A model generated the notes under the pieces. The model worked only from the letters and a program-made list of their open reading frames with translations, did not search any database and had not been told where the DNA came from. A stretch of 17,205 nucleotides of DNA from Terana coerulea. Taxonomy: Eukaryota > Basidiomycota > Agaricomycetes > Polyporales > Phanerochaetaceae. Shown piece after piece: positions 1 to 8,803 of this stretch (position 1 is the first letter of the stretch; every line of letters begins with the position of its first letter). The position numbers and the translations under genes were made by a program. The stretch is from NCBI GenBank assembly GCA_024811115.1, contig JAKOGH010000147.1, positions 1 through 17,205 on the forward strand, given 5' to 3'.

Positions 1-837
1 TCTTTCTAATCTGTGCTTTATGCTTCTTATTTAACTAAATTGTTTATTATGCTCTTTTTCGCTTTTGTGAAAATGTATTCTTAAAATATAGTTTATTTAG
101 CTAATCTACATCTATTAGCTTGCTAAACAGCCCATTGCCTTTTAACATTCTAATCTGCTGATTATTAATGGCTTTTTACTACCTAATTGACTTTTTATCC
201 CTTACCAATGCCTTATTGCATTCTTTCATTAGCTCATTTACTATATTTCTTTTTATCTAATTTCTCACTATTGCATATTTTATCAGTAGCTTATTATTAG
301 CTTTTACTTATTTGCTTGTTATTTGTATCATATTTATGACATTATCTAGAGCTTATGACACTTATTTTGCTATTGCTTTTATTTATTACTTGGACTCTTA
401 TTATTGTATTGCTTAAAGCTAATTTAGTTCTATGTCCTCCTTTTTCTGCCAATCAGCTAATCTATATACTTATACTATTACACTTTTAGAGTTAATGTAG
501 CTACTATTCTCTATTTCAGCCTAGTTGGCACATAAATGCATAATGGATTCCTTATTAGACTGGTTTTTAAAGTGCACAAAGCTTTAAGGATATTGTTAAT
601 GACAAGTCTGAAGCTCTTTAATATTACCTTTATAACCTAATATATAAGCTCTGTACAATTGCTAAAAAAGAGCTGCTTTTGCCTAGAATGTCTATATTCT
701 TATATAATTGCCATTTGCCACAGTTGAACAACAAGTTGCAATCAATTTTAAATATCACAATAGCTCTAAAAGAGTGACTGCTTCTGAGACGACCAAAGCA
801 ATTCACACTGTATGCTTTTGTTAATGGGCCGAGGCTC
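1..837. other. AT-rich, CpG-free tract without genes
   Basis: No gene is recognisable here and stop codons are dense in every frame. The tract is strongly AT-rich and T/C-biased on the plus strand; in positions 1-60 I count 34 T, 11 A, 10 C and 5 G. From 62 to 789 I find no CpG at all, although GpC is frequent (for example in the recurring AGCT and TGCT). This pattern is typical of DNA that was heavily cytosine-methylated and deaminated, or mutated by a RIP-like process, as happens to silenced transposons in fungi. The original element can no longer be identified. Confidence 0.75.
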
Positions 838-938
838 AAAAAAGATGATCAGAAATAACCACAATGCACCCAAGGACTTGAACCGAGGACCACCTGGGTA
901 AACGCGCCCAGTAGATTAACAACTGCGCCATAGCGGCT
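838..938 (-). pseudogene. degenerate tRNA-like Pol III unit (tRNA relic or SINE head)
   Basis: Read on the minus strand, a tRNA-like segment runs from 938 to about 866. It has a perfect A box, TGGCGCAGTTG (930-920), and a near-perfect B box, GGTTCAAGTCC (884-874). A run of six T (843-838) about 23 nt past the end could stop Pol III. The anticodon arm can form a CTGGG/CCCAG stem but holds an 8-nt loop with no clear anticodon. The acceptor end does not pair with the 5' GCCGCTA, and the T stem has two mismatches. It is therefore not a working tRNA but a tRNA pseudogene or the head of a tRNA-derived SINE. Confidence 0.6.
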
Positions 939-1279
939 TGAGTGTATTATCGTACAGAATGGTCATAACTTACTGGGTATATTGAAGCGCCTTAACCCTT
1001 CAGCGTTTGGTTGGCGTCATCTTTCATTCCTCGGTCCCTCATTCCTAACCGACGCGTTAGCTGCGTCGCGACCACCTACCGCGTACAGGACCCAAGCGAC
1101 ACCACAGCAAGAGTGGGGGCCGGCGTGAATTATCGAGCAGGCTGTTGAAGGAGGGGCTCCCTGCAAGCAGGTACGTGGCCCTCTCGCCGCATCCACCTGC
1201 TACCCAGAGCCGTCCATGGCCGTGCATGCACGGCTTATGGACGGTGCTTTCATGAATAGGCACCGCATCCCCCACCACA

Positions 1280-1935
1280 ACGAACACGCGCCGAACGCGC
1301 GCGTAGTAAGCAGCGCTGACAACAAGCTCAACGCCCGGCGGCCGGCAGCGACGCACAAGAAGCCGGCCACGACACGCACGTGCGACACGGCGGCGGCGCA
1401 CAACCCAACGCCGCGCGCGGGACGTGGTGAAGCACAGCAGCCTTGGCCGACGTGGCGGCGCCGCCGTTGAGGGCCGACGTCGACGCGAGGGACCAGGCAA
1501 CAAGCTACAGAAGCGCTGACGCCGAGAACGCAGCACGCGCATAACACCAACACCGGCGCGCGGGACGTGGCGGCACGACGCGCGCCGAGCAAGCTGCCGA
1601 CGGCGCAGCACGGCCGCAAGATACGCAGGGCGGGACAGCGGCGCGCCGCGTACGGTGCCGACGGATGCGCACGCGCCAACGCCGGCAGCGCGGGGCGTGG
1701 CGGCGCGGCGCCGCGAGCAGAGCGCGAGCGAGCGTGCCGCCGTTACGAAAGGGCCGACGCACGACGCGAGGGACCAGGGTAGCAAGCTACCCCAGCACGA
1801 CGCCAACGAGCGCAGCACGCTGCCGCGCCGGCGCTGGCGCAGGACGTGGCGAAGCACGACAGCGTGCAGACCGACGCTGACAAGTGCGCCCGTCGAAGGG
1901 CTAGTGCACGACATGAGGGCCAGGGTAGTGGTGTC
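1280..1935. repeat. GC-rich imperfect tandem repeat, about 140 bp period
   Basis: Four diverged units are anchored by the core G(A/G)CGTGG at 1421, 1564, 1694 and 1843, giving spacings of 143, 130 and 149. The core is preceded by variants of CCAACRCCGGCGCGCGG. About 70 nt after three of the cores comes a GAGGGACCAGG-like block (near 1487, 1768 and 1913), often followed by AGCAAGCTAC. A weaker fifth unit may precede them from about 1280. CpG is very dense. The long open frames across this stretch on both strands, up to 322 codons on the minus strand, arise from base composition and repetition and show no conserved domain. I read this as a diverged minisatellite or satellite, not a gene. Confidence 0.65.
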
Positions 1936-1981
1936 ACGTAAGTATGTTACTGACAGATACAACACACAGGTGGGCATGGCG

Positions 1982-2951
1982 CAGTGCAGGTGAGTATGGT
2001 GCATGGTGCATGGGCTTACCTGCACAGTACAAGTAGTTTGTTGTGTTAGGTAGCTTAGTCTTGTATGTAGATAACTAAATATGCAATACAGAGCATCAGG
2101 TTAAATTAAGAAGGGGGATTTCTCAGATGATTAGTCAAGCAGTAGTGGTATTATAGCTGCATGTAAGGAACAAAATAGGACAGTAAGGAAACAAATAGCT
2201 GAGAAATAGGACTAATTGCCCTAATATATAGAATAATTAAGACAATTAGCAAAGGACCTCACTAAACTGCCTTATTGGCCTAATGCATCTATTTATCTAG
2301 TTGTGTTACTTTGAAGCTTATGTGCAATGAATTAGTGCTTATCAGCATGCATTAGGCAGGAATAGTAAGGGGTTTTCAGATGCAGAAGGCAGCATCACGA
2401 CGGTTTCAGGCATTTCTGATGCTTTCTGACGATGCAAAGTGGGCGCTTTGGGAAAAATTACCCTATCCGGTAGCTCTAACGGCTCGATAGAATTTTTGTC
2501 CTTGACGGCATCATACCCAGATTCACGAGGATTATTTTCCGCATTTTCCCGTGATTTGATTAATAATTTCTGGGTACCGGCGAAATTTTCAGGTACTGTG
2601 AAGTCCGAATTAAGAGATTCGCTCGTACCATTCTGCTCCCATAGCCTCAAAGAGCTCGTTTCTGAGGGCAACTATACGTGAAATGTCGACGTCGGGAAAT
2701 TCGCTCTCTCAGCGGCGTCAAATTGGTTGTGTTTGCCTGTCCGCAACTGTACGCAAAGAAGACGGCTGAAAAATGTGTGATTTGACCATACGCAACCAAG
2801 CCAAGTGTGTGGATTCTCGCCAGCGCAGAGCGTCCCACATGTAGGTCACATGCACACTGGTCAGCTAACGTATTCGCGTGGCTGTACTGACGGTGATACG
2901 GGTTTCCATCCCGCGCGCTTGACGACACAGTCATGTACGGCCGCGTGCATA
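1982..2951. other. AT-rich CpG-free tract and unassigned sequence, no recognised gene
   Basis: Positions 1982-2397 contain no CpG and are AT-rich and A/G-biased on the plus strand, the opposite bias to positions 1-837. Composition becomes ordinary near 2398. Two overlapping antisense open frames, 2342-2671 on the minus strand and 2439-2681 on the plus strand, are each about 80-109 codons. Neither resembles a family I know, and each may be chance. The stretch ends at the TA target site of the transposon. Confidence 0.5.
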
Positions 2952-3436
2952 CAGTGTAGACCCACTAGCGAGCGCCCACGCCCAGTCGAGACGCCAGACT
3001 TTTTCCATAAAGTACGGGTGATTCAACGGATACTGACTGATGCGATACCTAAAGTAATGTATTTTCAGCCTTAATCCTGAGTTTGAAAGGGGTATCGGTG
3101 ATGTGCGTGTAAGAATCCGTCTGTTTGTGTCGAAAGTATGGCAGTTGCCCGCACTGTGCAAGTTCAATCACACGATTTGTGAGTGACAGCCGGCCTGTAT
3201 TTGGATCTCATTATGCCACATGTATACACATGACCCTATATACATATATCAATAGTTAAATGCTGCAAAAAATGTTAGAGAAGTGTCGAGAGCAGGTTTG
3301 TACATTGAGCTGCTGTGGCTGTGAGTGCGTTACGCTAGCCACGTGGGTGTCGAGGTCGCAACAACCAGTGAGCAGCTTCACAACACTGCCGCCTGCCATT
3401 TCCACACTTCTGTCTATGCTACACAAAGCTCTCACG

Positions 3437-5609
3437 ATGGTCTACCATGCTGTTGCTGAGAAGATCAAGAGACTACGAAAGCGGAAGAAGGAGGTGCTGT
3501 TGATGAAGCCGTTCTCACATACAACACTGAGAAGACGTCGAAGCCGCCGGGTGTTATCAAGGCAGGGCTGAAGAAGGTCGCAGGAATTTACAAGGCTGCG
3601 AGGAGCACCGTGGGACATCGAAAGAATGGCCGACAATTCATCACCCAGTTTGCTGCATCCAGGACAAAAAGTCAAGCCTCTGAAGAGCGTGTCCTTGTTG
3701 ACTTCATCAAGGAGGCAGCAGATCGCGGGTTCCCATACATTCATAGGCAGATTGAGATCTTTGCCAATGCACTCCTTCGTGCTTGGTTAGGTGACAAGTT
3801 CAAGCTCGTGAGGACACAACTGGTTAGACAGGTTTCTGAAGAGGTACGAAGGAGCTGCAGGCCGTTGGAGTCGCCCACTTGACACCCAGAGGCGCGCGCA
3901 TTGAACCCCCGAGGCGGTCAAGGCATGGTTTGATCTGGTAGAGAAATGGATTATACAGGACAACATACGGCCGGAGGACACCTATGGCATGGACGAGAGC
4001 GGATTCCCTCCAAGTGCACAAGGTCGGCAGGGGTTGTTGGTCCAGCGAGGGCGCAAGACTCAGTCTGGCAGGCGGCGCCAGTAGAGAGAACATCACTGCG
4101 CTCGTTACAATTTGTGCAGATGGCTCTACAACCGACCCGATGATTATCTTCAAGGGAAAGTACTTCCTGCAGAAGTGGGGTCAGAACAACATCGCTCACG
4201 CAGACAAGTAGACTGCTGTGCTTGGCACAGACAACTCACTCATCATTGACAGTCTTGCCTACTCCAGAATGGCTGGACTGACGGTGGATTGGCGGTCTTA
4301 TGGATGAAGAAGGTTTTGAGCTGCAGACTACGTGAGAAGGCCAATGGCCGTAAGCGAGTCCTGCTCGTTGACGGTCACAGTTCGCACTATACACAAGAGC
4401 TGCTCGAATATCGCACGAGAGCACAACATCGTTATCCTGGGGTATCCGCACTGCACACACGCGCTTCAAGGCTTGGACGTCGTCTGCTTTGCGCAGATGA
4501 AAGAGGCCTGGAAGAAGACAATTCGTCAGTTCGAGGACTCGCAGAAGCGTGATGTATCAAAAGCGGACTTCGCCGGACTGTTTGGAGAGGCGTCTGCGAA
4601 GGCATTCACTCCGAGACGGTGAAAGCCGCTTTCGCAGCAACGGTGTCTGGCCATTCAAACGAGACGTGATCAGTTCTGACCAGATGAAACCAAGTGTAAC
4701 AACCTCAACCAAGGGCTCATTCCCTCTGCCTTTATCCTCTCCTACCCGGGCCATCATTGCTGCTTTTCGCTCCAACCCACCGACTATCCAGGATGTCGAG
4801 GAGAGCACCTACATGCCAGAGTCAGCATCCAGAAGCCCCAAATGGAGACATACCATTGACCCTTCCATCGATCCATCACTTTACACACCGACTAAGCGCA
4901 GGCGCATGCTCTATGGTGCCCTTGGGTTCAACGTCTTCCGGGTCATACCTGGTCTCCAATGTCAAAATAACCTCAGCACAGCCTATTCCTGTCCCCACTC
5001 GAAGCCCCTGCCCCACTACCAGCTCTTGATATATCCCTTCTTGCACCGCGCCCAGACCATCAACCTAGCAAAGCCGGAACTTGAAGTCAGAACCGCTTAA
5101 AGCTCGAGGAGGAACTCCGGCTAGCTTACCAGCACATTGCAGCTCGGGATCTTGTATGAGGGAGACCAAGCACAGCTGGTTTTGCAGAACATGCACCTGA
5201 TGAAGCAGAACGAAGCCCTGTTTGCCAAAGAGAACAAGAAGGATGTTGACAAGACTCGCTTGTTCACAGATGGGAACGGGCAGTGCTTCACGGCCGACGA
5301 GTTTATGGGAAAGGTTGAGGCTATGGCGAACGCGAAGGCAACGAAGGAGCAAGAGAAGCACACCAGGGCTCAGGCACGAGGGGAGAAGAAGTCGGCGAAG
5401 GAAGCGTTGGAAGAGCGGTGGCAGCAGATTCAGTCCGACCATCAGGACGCCCGTGAAGGATCGGGAGGTTGAGTGTGCACGGCCTGGCAGAGGAGGGTGT
5501 CAAGAAGAAGAACATGCCCAAGAAGCCGAAGAGGGAGAAGAAGCCCGTGCTGGAGGAAGCGGATGAGGACGAGTTTGACGAGGATGAGGATGGTTTGCGC
5601 TTTGAGTAG
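3437..5609 (+). pseudogene. pogo-like DDD transposase, inactivated by frameshifts and stops
   Basis: The parent enzyme would bind the element's ends and cut and paste it. Order of parts: a helix-turn-helix region (about 3484-3640) containing STVGHRKNGRQF; then YGMDESGFPPS with the first catalytic Asp at 3992-3994; ENITALVTICADG (about 4088-4126); LLVDGHSSHYT with the second Asp at 4370-4372; and LQGLDVVCF with the third Asp at 4476-4478, about 35 residues later. These match the DDE_1 fold of pogo/Fot1 enzymes. A linker, a coiled-coil-like charged region (about 5100-5470) and a Lys-rich then acidic tail end at a TAG at 5607-5609. Frame changes fall near 3840, 4070, 4262, 4410, 4625, 4920, 5100-5150 and 5470, with stops at 3902 and 4209 besides. 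The original start is unclear; 3437 is the nearest upstream ATG. The protein cannot be made from this copy. Confidence 0.85.
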
Positions 5610-5641
5610 ACGGTGACGGCGGCGAGACTAGGTAACACTTT

Positions 5642-5674
5642 GTCACACCCTGGTCACACTACGGTCACTGTGTC
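5642..5674. repeat. 11-bp tandem repeats in the transposon 3' region
   Basis: GTCAC recurs at 5642, 5653 and 5664, exactly 11 bp apart, within units resembling GTCACACCCTG; a further GGTCAC begins at 5685. The units lie between the transposase stop and the right inverted repeat. They could be subterminal transposase-binding sites, which is inference only. Confidence 0.4.
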
Positions 5675-5884
5675 TCGAGTAGTGGGTCACGGCTCGTTTC
5701 CAGATGCCTTCAATGTTTTATGCGTTACAAGCTCAAACACAATCCGTTTATTCAAAGTAGCTACATGCATACTCTACAGACTTTTACCTTGAAGATAATG
5801 TACTTAGATTGGTGTTTGACCAAGATGAACGGGTACTGCGTGAGAATCTTGAATTGGCGTCTCGCGGTGTAGGTCTACACTGTA

Positions 5885-6389
5885 TGTGGCCAGCGTGTAC
5901 AGCTCCCGTGAGGTACGTATACGGTCGGCTGTGCTTCTGCAGATGATGGTAGAGTACAAGGATCAAAACCAAACCGCCTCTCGGAATAAACGCCCAAAAG
6001 GCGGATCACTCCGAGCGGCGGATCAGTGCCTCAAAGTCGGCGCTTAAAGCGGCTTGTATTAAGTAGAGCAAGTGCGCCTCTGAGTGATTTAATCACAACA
6101 CTTCGTACTGAGAGTTGGCTTGCAGTAATTAGGAATTGCTCTACAAGGTCTCGTATTCAGCTCCCCATGTGCGGAAACCCCGCTGCCAGAAATCTGAATA
6201 CATATGAGCACCAACTTCCAAACACTCCGACTCCTACTTGCTTAGTGGCTCGACTCGGGAGCCTGAACACAGCACCGTTACAGTGAGCGAGGAGAGTAAC
6301 GCCAGCATACAGCCATATTTCAAGGCACCTAGATAGGTTGACTCATTCTCCACGTATATGTTCAAGGCCATGGGTCCCGAGTCCCGGAA
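5885..6389. other. spacer between the transposon and the next gene
   Basis: I see no independent gene. GGCGGATCA occurs twice (6000-6008 and 6017-6025). The part at 6234-6389 lies in frame behind the stop of the minus-strand gene that ends at 6390 and encodes a hydrophobic stretch (6267-6317), described among the findings. Confidence 0.4.
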
Positions 6390-7004
6390 TTAGGCCGTTT
6401 CCTCGTCTGGAAAGGAGTATCTATAGTACTCAACTGTGAGCCTGCACCCCACCACAGCTGAATAGAAGGCATACTTAATGCTTGTGATATGGAGTCCAGA
6501 GTTGTTGCCTGTGCCTGTAGAGGTGGGGTCCAGGTTCACGATGGAAATGACGTGCGGTACCGACGGACTGATGCCTGAAGTCATGCCAGCAATATTGATA
6601 AGCTGGGCGCATTTGACTGCGGGCTGGGAGAAGTTGAGTAGCAGGAGCTCTTCGCCGTCAAACAGCGCTTTGATGGTGCTGTTCCCGGCGTGAACTATGC
6701 CTTCAACCTGGATTTGATTGACTGCGGAAGACAATGTCAGTTATGGCTGATACGTCCCACACAAGAACAAAAGTAGCGCTGCAAACATACCGTTTGAAGG
6801 TACAAAAAATGATGCGGCTGCACCGTTGGTCTTGGTGAAGTGGTCGACCGCGCCGCATGTATTGTCGGACTCCGCAGACCACGCCGATGCCGGGGTATAG
6901 GCCACAGCGGGAGAGGACAGATCGAGCGAGACGGTCGTTTCCGCGACAGCGACGGCTAGACTAGAAAACGAGTAGAGCGCTGCAAGGCTATAAACGTTGA
7001 CCAT
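6390..7004 (-). CDS. small secreted protein with a beta-sandwich-like ectodomain; paralogue of the 16172 gene
   Basis: Two exons: 7004-6791 and 6721-6390. The 69-nt intron (6790-6722) starts GTATGT, ends CCGCAG and has a CTGAC branch site. The product is about 181 residues. It opens with a signal peptide (MVNVYSLAALYSFSSLAVAV). The mature part has an AYTPASAW segment, a single Cys (NTCGAV), then TKTNGAAASFFV, LFDGEELLLL and GLHITSI. This layout, with Trp, Cys, a Gly-Ala strand, a DG turn and a late LHI strand, matches the extracellular domains of many basidiomycete membrane proteins whose ligands are unknown. Unlike its paralogue it ends without a membrane segment. A short TATA box stands about 50 bp upstream. 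The function is unknown; a wall or surface role is a guess. Confidence 0.75.
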
Positions 7005-7051
7005 GGCTGATTGCGATTGTGGTATGTACCTCAGGCTCTACGCCGTGGTGG

Positions 7052-7058
7052 ATTTATA
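7052..7058 (-). promoter_or_regulatory. TATA box of the 7004 gene
   Basis: On the minus strand the sequence TATAAAT lies 48-54 bp upstream of the ATG at 7004. It is the only close match in the nearby upstream sequence. Confidence 0.45.
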
Positions 7059-7059
7059 C

Positions 7060-8800
7060 ATTGAAGAAGGCGCCTGTGTCGCGCCCTTGAGCTCAAGACA
7101 GTGCCAGCGTTTGAGGCTTGAGGTGCGGGCGATGTAAGTTTGTGGTTTCAACGAGCCGCCTCATCTGTAGCACTGCGACCGGTCTCGGGCTGAAGCTCAT
7201 GCTGCATACTCCGAACCGTCATCTAGCCGTAATATGTGATGCGCCATGTTGCTAACCTAAGAATCAATGTATTGGAACTCACTCATATTCGACTATTCAG
7301 CGCCGCCTCACGATATTTTATGCTCAGGCTCGAAGCTTGAGTCGCGACTCAGAGTGAAACAATCGGTTTCCGTGACTCCTGAATTCGCTATCAAGCTACA
7401 CGTAGGCCATAGGATGGCAGCGGGTCTCGGACAGAAGCTTCCTGCGGCGTATAACTGCAAACAGGCTTTTAGAAACACGAAGATAAGTATCGCCGCCCAT
7501 CTGGCAGGAAATCAGACACAGCTCACCTTCGAGAGAGTTAAACAGATGCAACAGGTTTCGAAGACATCTCTTGCATTGTTGGACACAGGGACCTTTCTCA
7601 TCGCACGTTTGTCGATCTACGACGCGGCTAAGGTGGAGGCGTCGTTCGGTAAAAGAGCAACGGAGGGGACCAGCGGAAAGCTTTCCAGCCCTGTGACATT
7701 GTGCATCCAGTGAAGTCCCAAGGAGATGTCGGCCGCGCGGCCTAACCGGCAGAACGCAGCGCAAATCTTGCACAGGCAGCAAGACCGATCAGACCGCAAA
7801 GTCCGCTCTTGATGCATGAGCGCGACGAATGAGAACAATCCGGCGGGTGCTTCCTTGACGAATATGTGGGTTACGGCGTGGCTGAGCCGCATTGCGAGCC
7901 TCTGGAAGAGGAGGGGCCCCGTCAACAAAGCAAATCTCGCTAGTGCTTAGCATTTGTACAATGTCTTGCGCGAAGCTTGCGCGCATGCAGAGAAGTAAGT
8001 CAGATATTGAGGTGGGATGAGTCTAAAGCGGAATCCGCGACAAGGAATGTGAAGGTATAAATGTTTCAAGCTCAAGCTAAACTCCAAGAATGTGGTCACT
8101 GTGAGGTATTACGTAAGTGACACAACCTCTTGTAAGGAGAAAGCGCCCGAGTGCAAGTCGTGTCTGACCATGTCGCTCAGTCCGCTCGCAGAACTCAGTC
8201 TGGATACACATAGCCCTCGCTACTCATTGATCATTTACTGCTGGGGCGACCTCACGTGAAGAAAATGGTACATCACGATATACAGCCACATTGAAGGGCG
8301 TTGGCAGAATTTGGAAAGCTACTTATATATTCGGCGCAGCAGGACTCTGAACTCTTCATCAATCCAGAACGGTGAGCTCTCGCCTTCGTGCCCGTTTGTT
8401 TCGACTTCTGCTTTCTGCTCATTGTAGCACACTACGAGCAGCATCGTGCTGACAAGCAGCCAAGCCTTCGAGATGAGCCCAAATCCAGCTCCCATGGCCC
8501 TCGTACGGCGTTTGCCGAAAACATTGAAGCACACTGAAGTGCAAAACCAACCCTGTCCCAGAACGGTCATCTTCGACGCGTCGCCTCGTCGTACTCAGAG
8601 CCACCCTAGTCACTCTCCTAAACATTTCTATCTATCAGAGCATCCACGGTTGTGCCTCTAAACTCGACATATTCAACGACCGCGGCATCGTTCTTCTCGG
8701 CAGTAGCTGGTCCTGATACCTTTGGTTCGACTCTGGGTCCTCGTTTCCTTCATAACGCTCTCTGGTGGTCTCTGGCGAACGCTGAAACGCTGACACGCAA
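7060..8800. other. stretch without a recognised gene
   Basis: Several open frames exist but none can be tied to a family. The longest is 7267-7713 on the plus strand (148 codons), overlapped antisense by 7396-7782 and 7617-7928; the latter has a Cys-rich piece (CCLCKICAAFC). A minus-strand frame at 8319-8570 has a hydrophobic segment (AWLLVSTMLLVVCY). A plus frame at 8652-8870 could hold an upstream exon of the next gene. No splice pattern joins these into a convincing protein, so I leave the stretch unassigned. Confidence 0.35.
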
Positions 8801-8803
8801 ACC

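Larger units (their letters stand above)
2952..5882 (+). mobile_element. pogo/Fot1-like (Tc1-mariner superfamily) DNA transposon, degenerate but with both ends
   Basis: The left end reads CAGTGTAGACCCAC from 2952; the right end, read inward on the minus strand from 5882, is CAGTGTAGACCTAC. The first 11 bases are identical. A second shared block, GAGACGCCA, lies at 2988-2996 and, inverted, at 5855-5863; weaker similarity continues inward to about 3070 and about 5785. Both ends abut TA (2950-2951 and 5883-5884), the target duplication expected of this superfamily. Removing the 2931-bp element and one TA leaves a plausible empty site. Inside lies a broken transposase gene in the same orientation. 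The element lacks the CpG loss seen upstream, so it was either inserted later or escaped that process. Confidence 0.85.

Noticed and set aside
866..938. A functional tRNA gene
   Set aside because: The acceptor ends do not pair, the T stem has two mismatches and the anticodon loop has 8 nt with no U33-like position.
1395..1935. CRISPR-like array
   Set aside because: The repeat units are about 140 bp and diverged, without short conserved repeats and unique spacers, and the genome is eukaryotic.
1057..2025. 322-codon open frame on the minus strand and several others over the GC-rich repeat
   Set aside because: They follow from GC-rich, stop-poor repeated DNA; long frames exist on both strands, the translations are Arg/Ala-rich and no domain is visible.
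2952..5882. Retrovirus-like or LTR element
   Set aside because: There is no reverse transcriptase, protease or long terminal repeat; the ends and the DDD motif identify a cut-and-paste DNA transposon.
7267..7713. 148-codon plus-strand frame as a gene
   Set aside because: It is unrecognised, has no splice or promoter support, and is overlapped by antisense frames of similar length.
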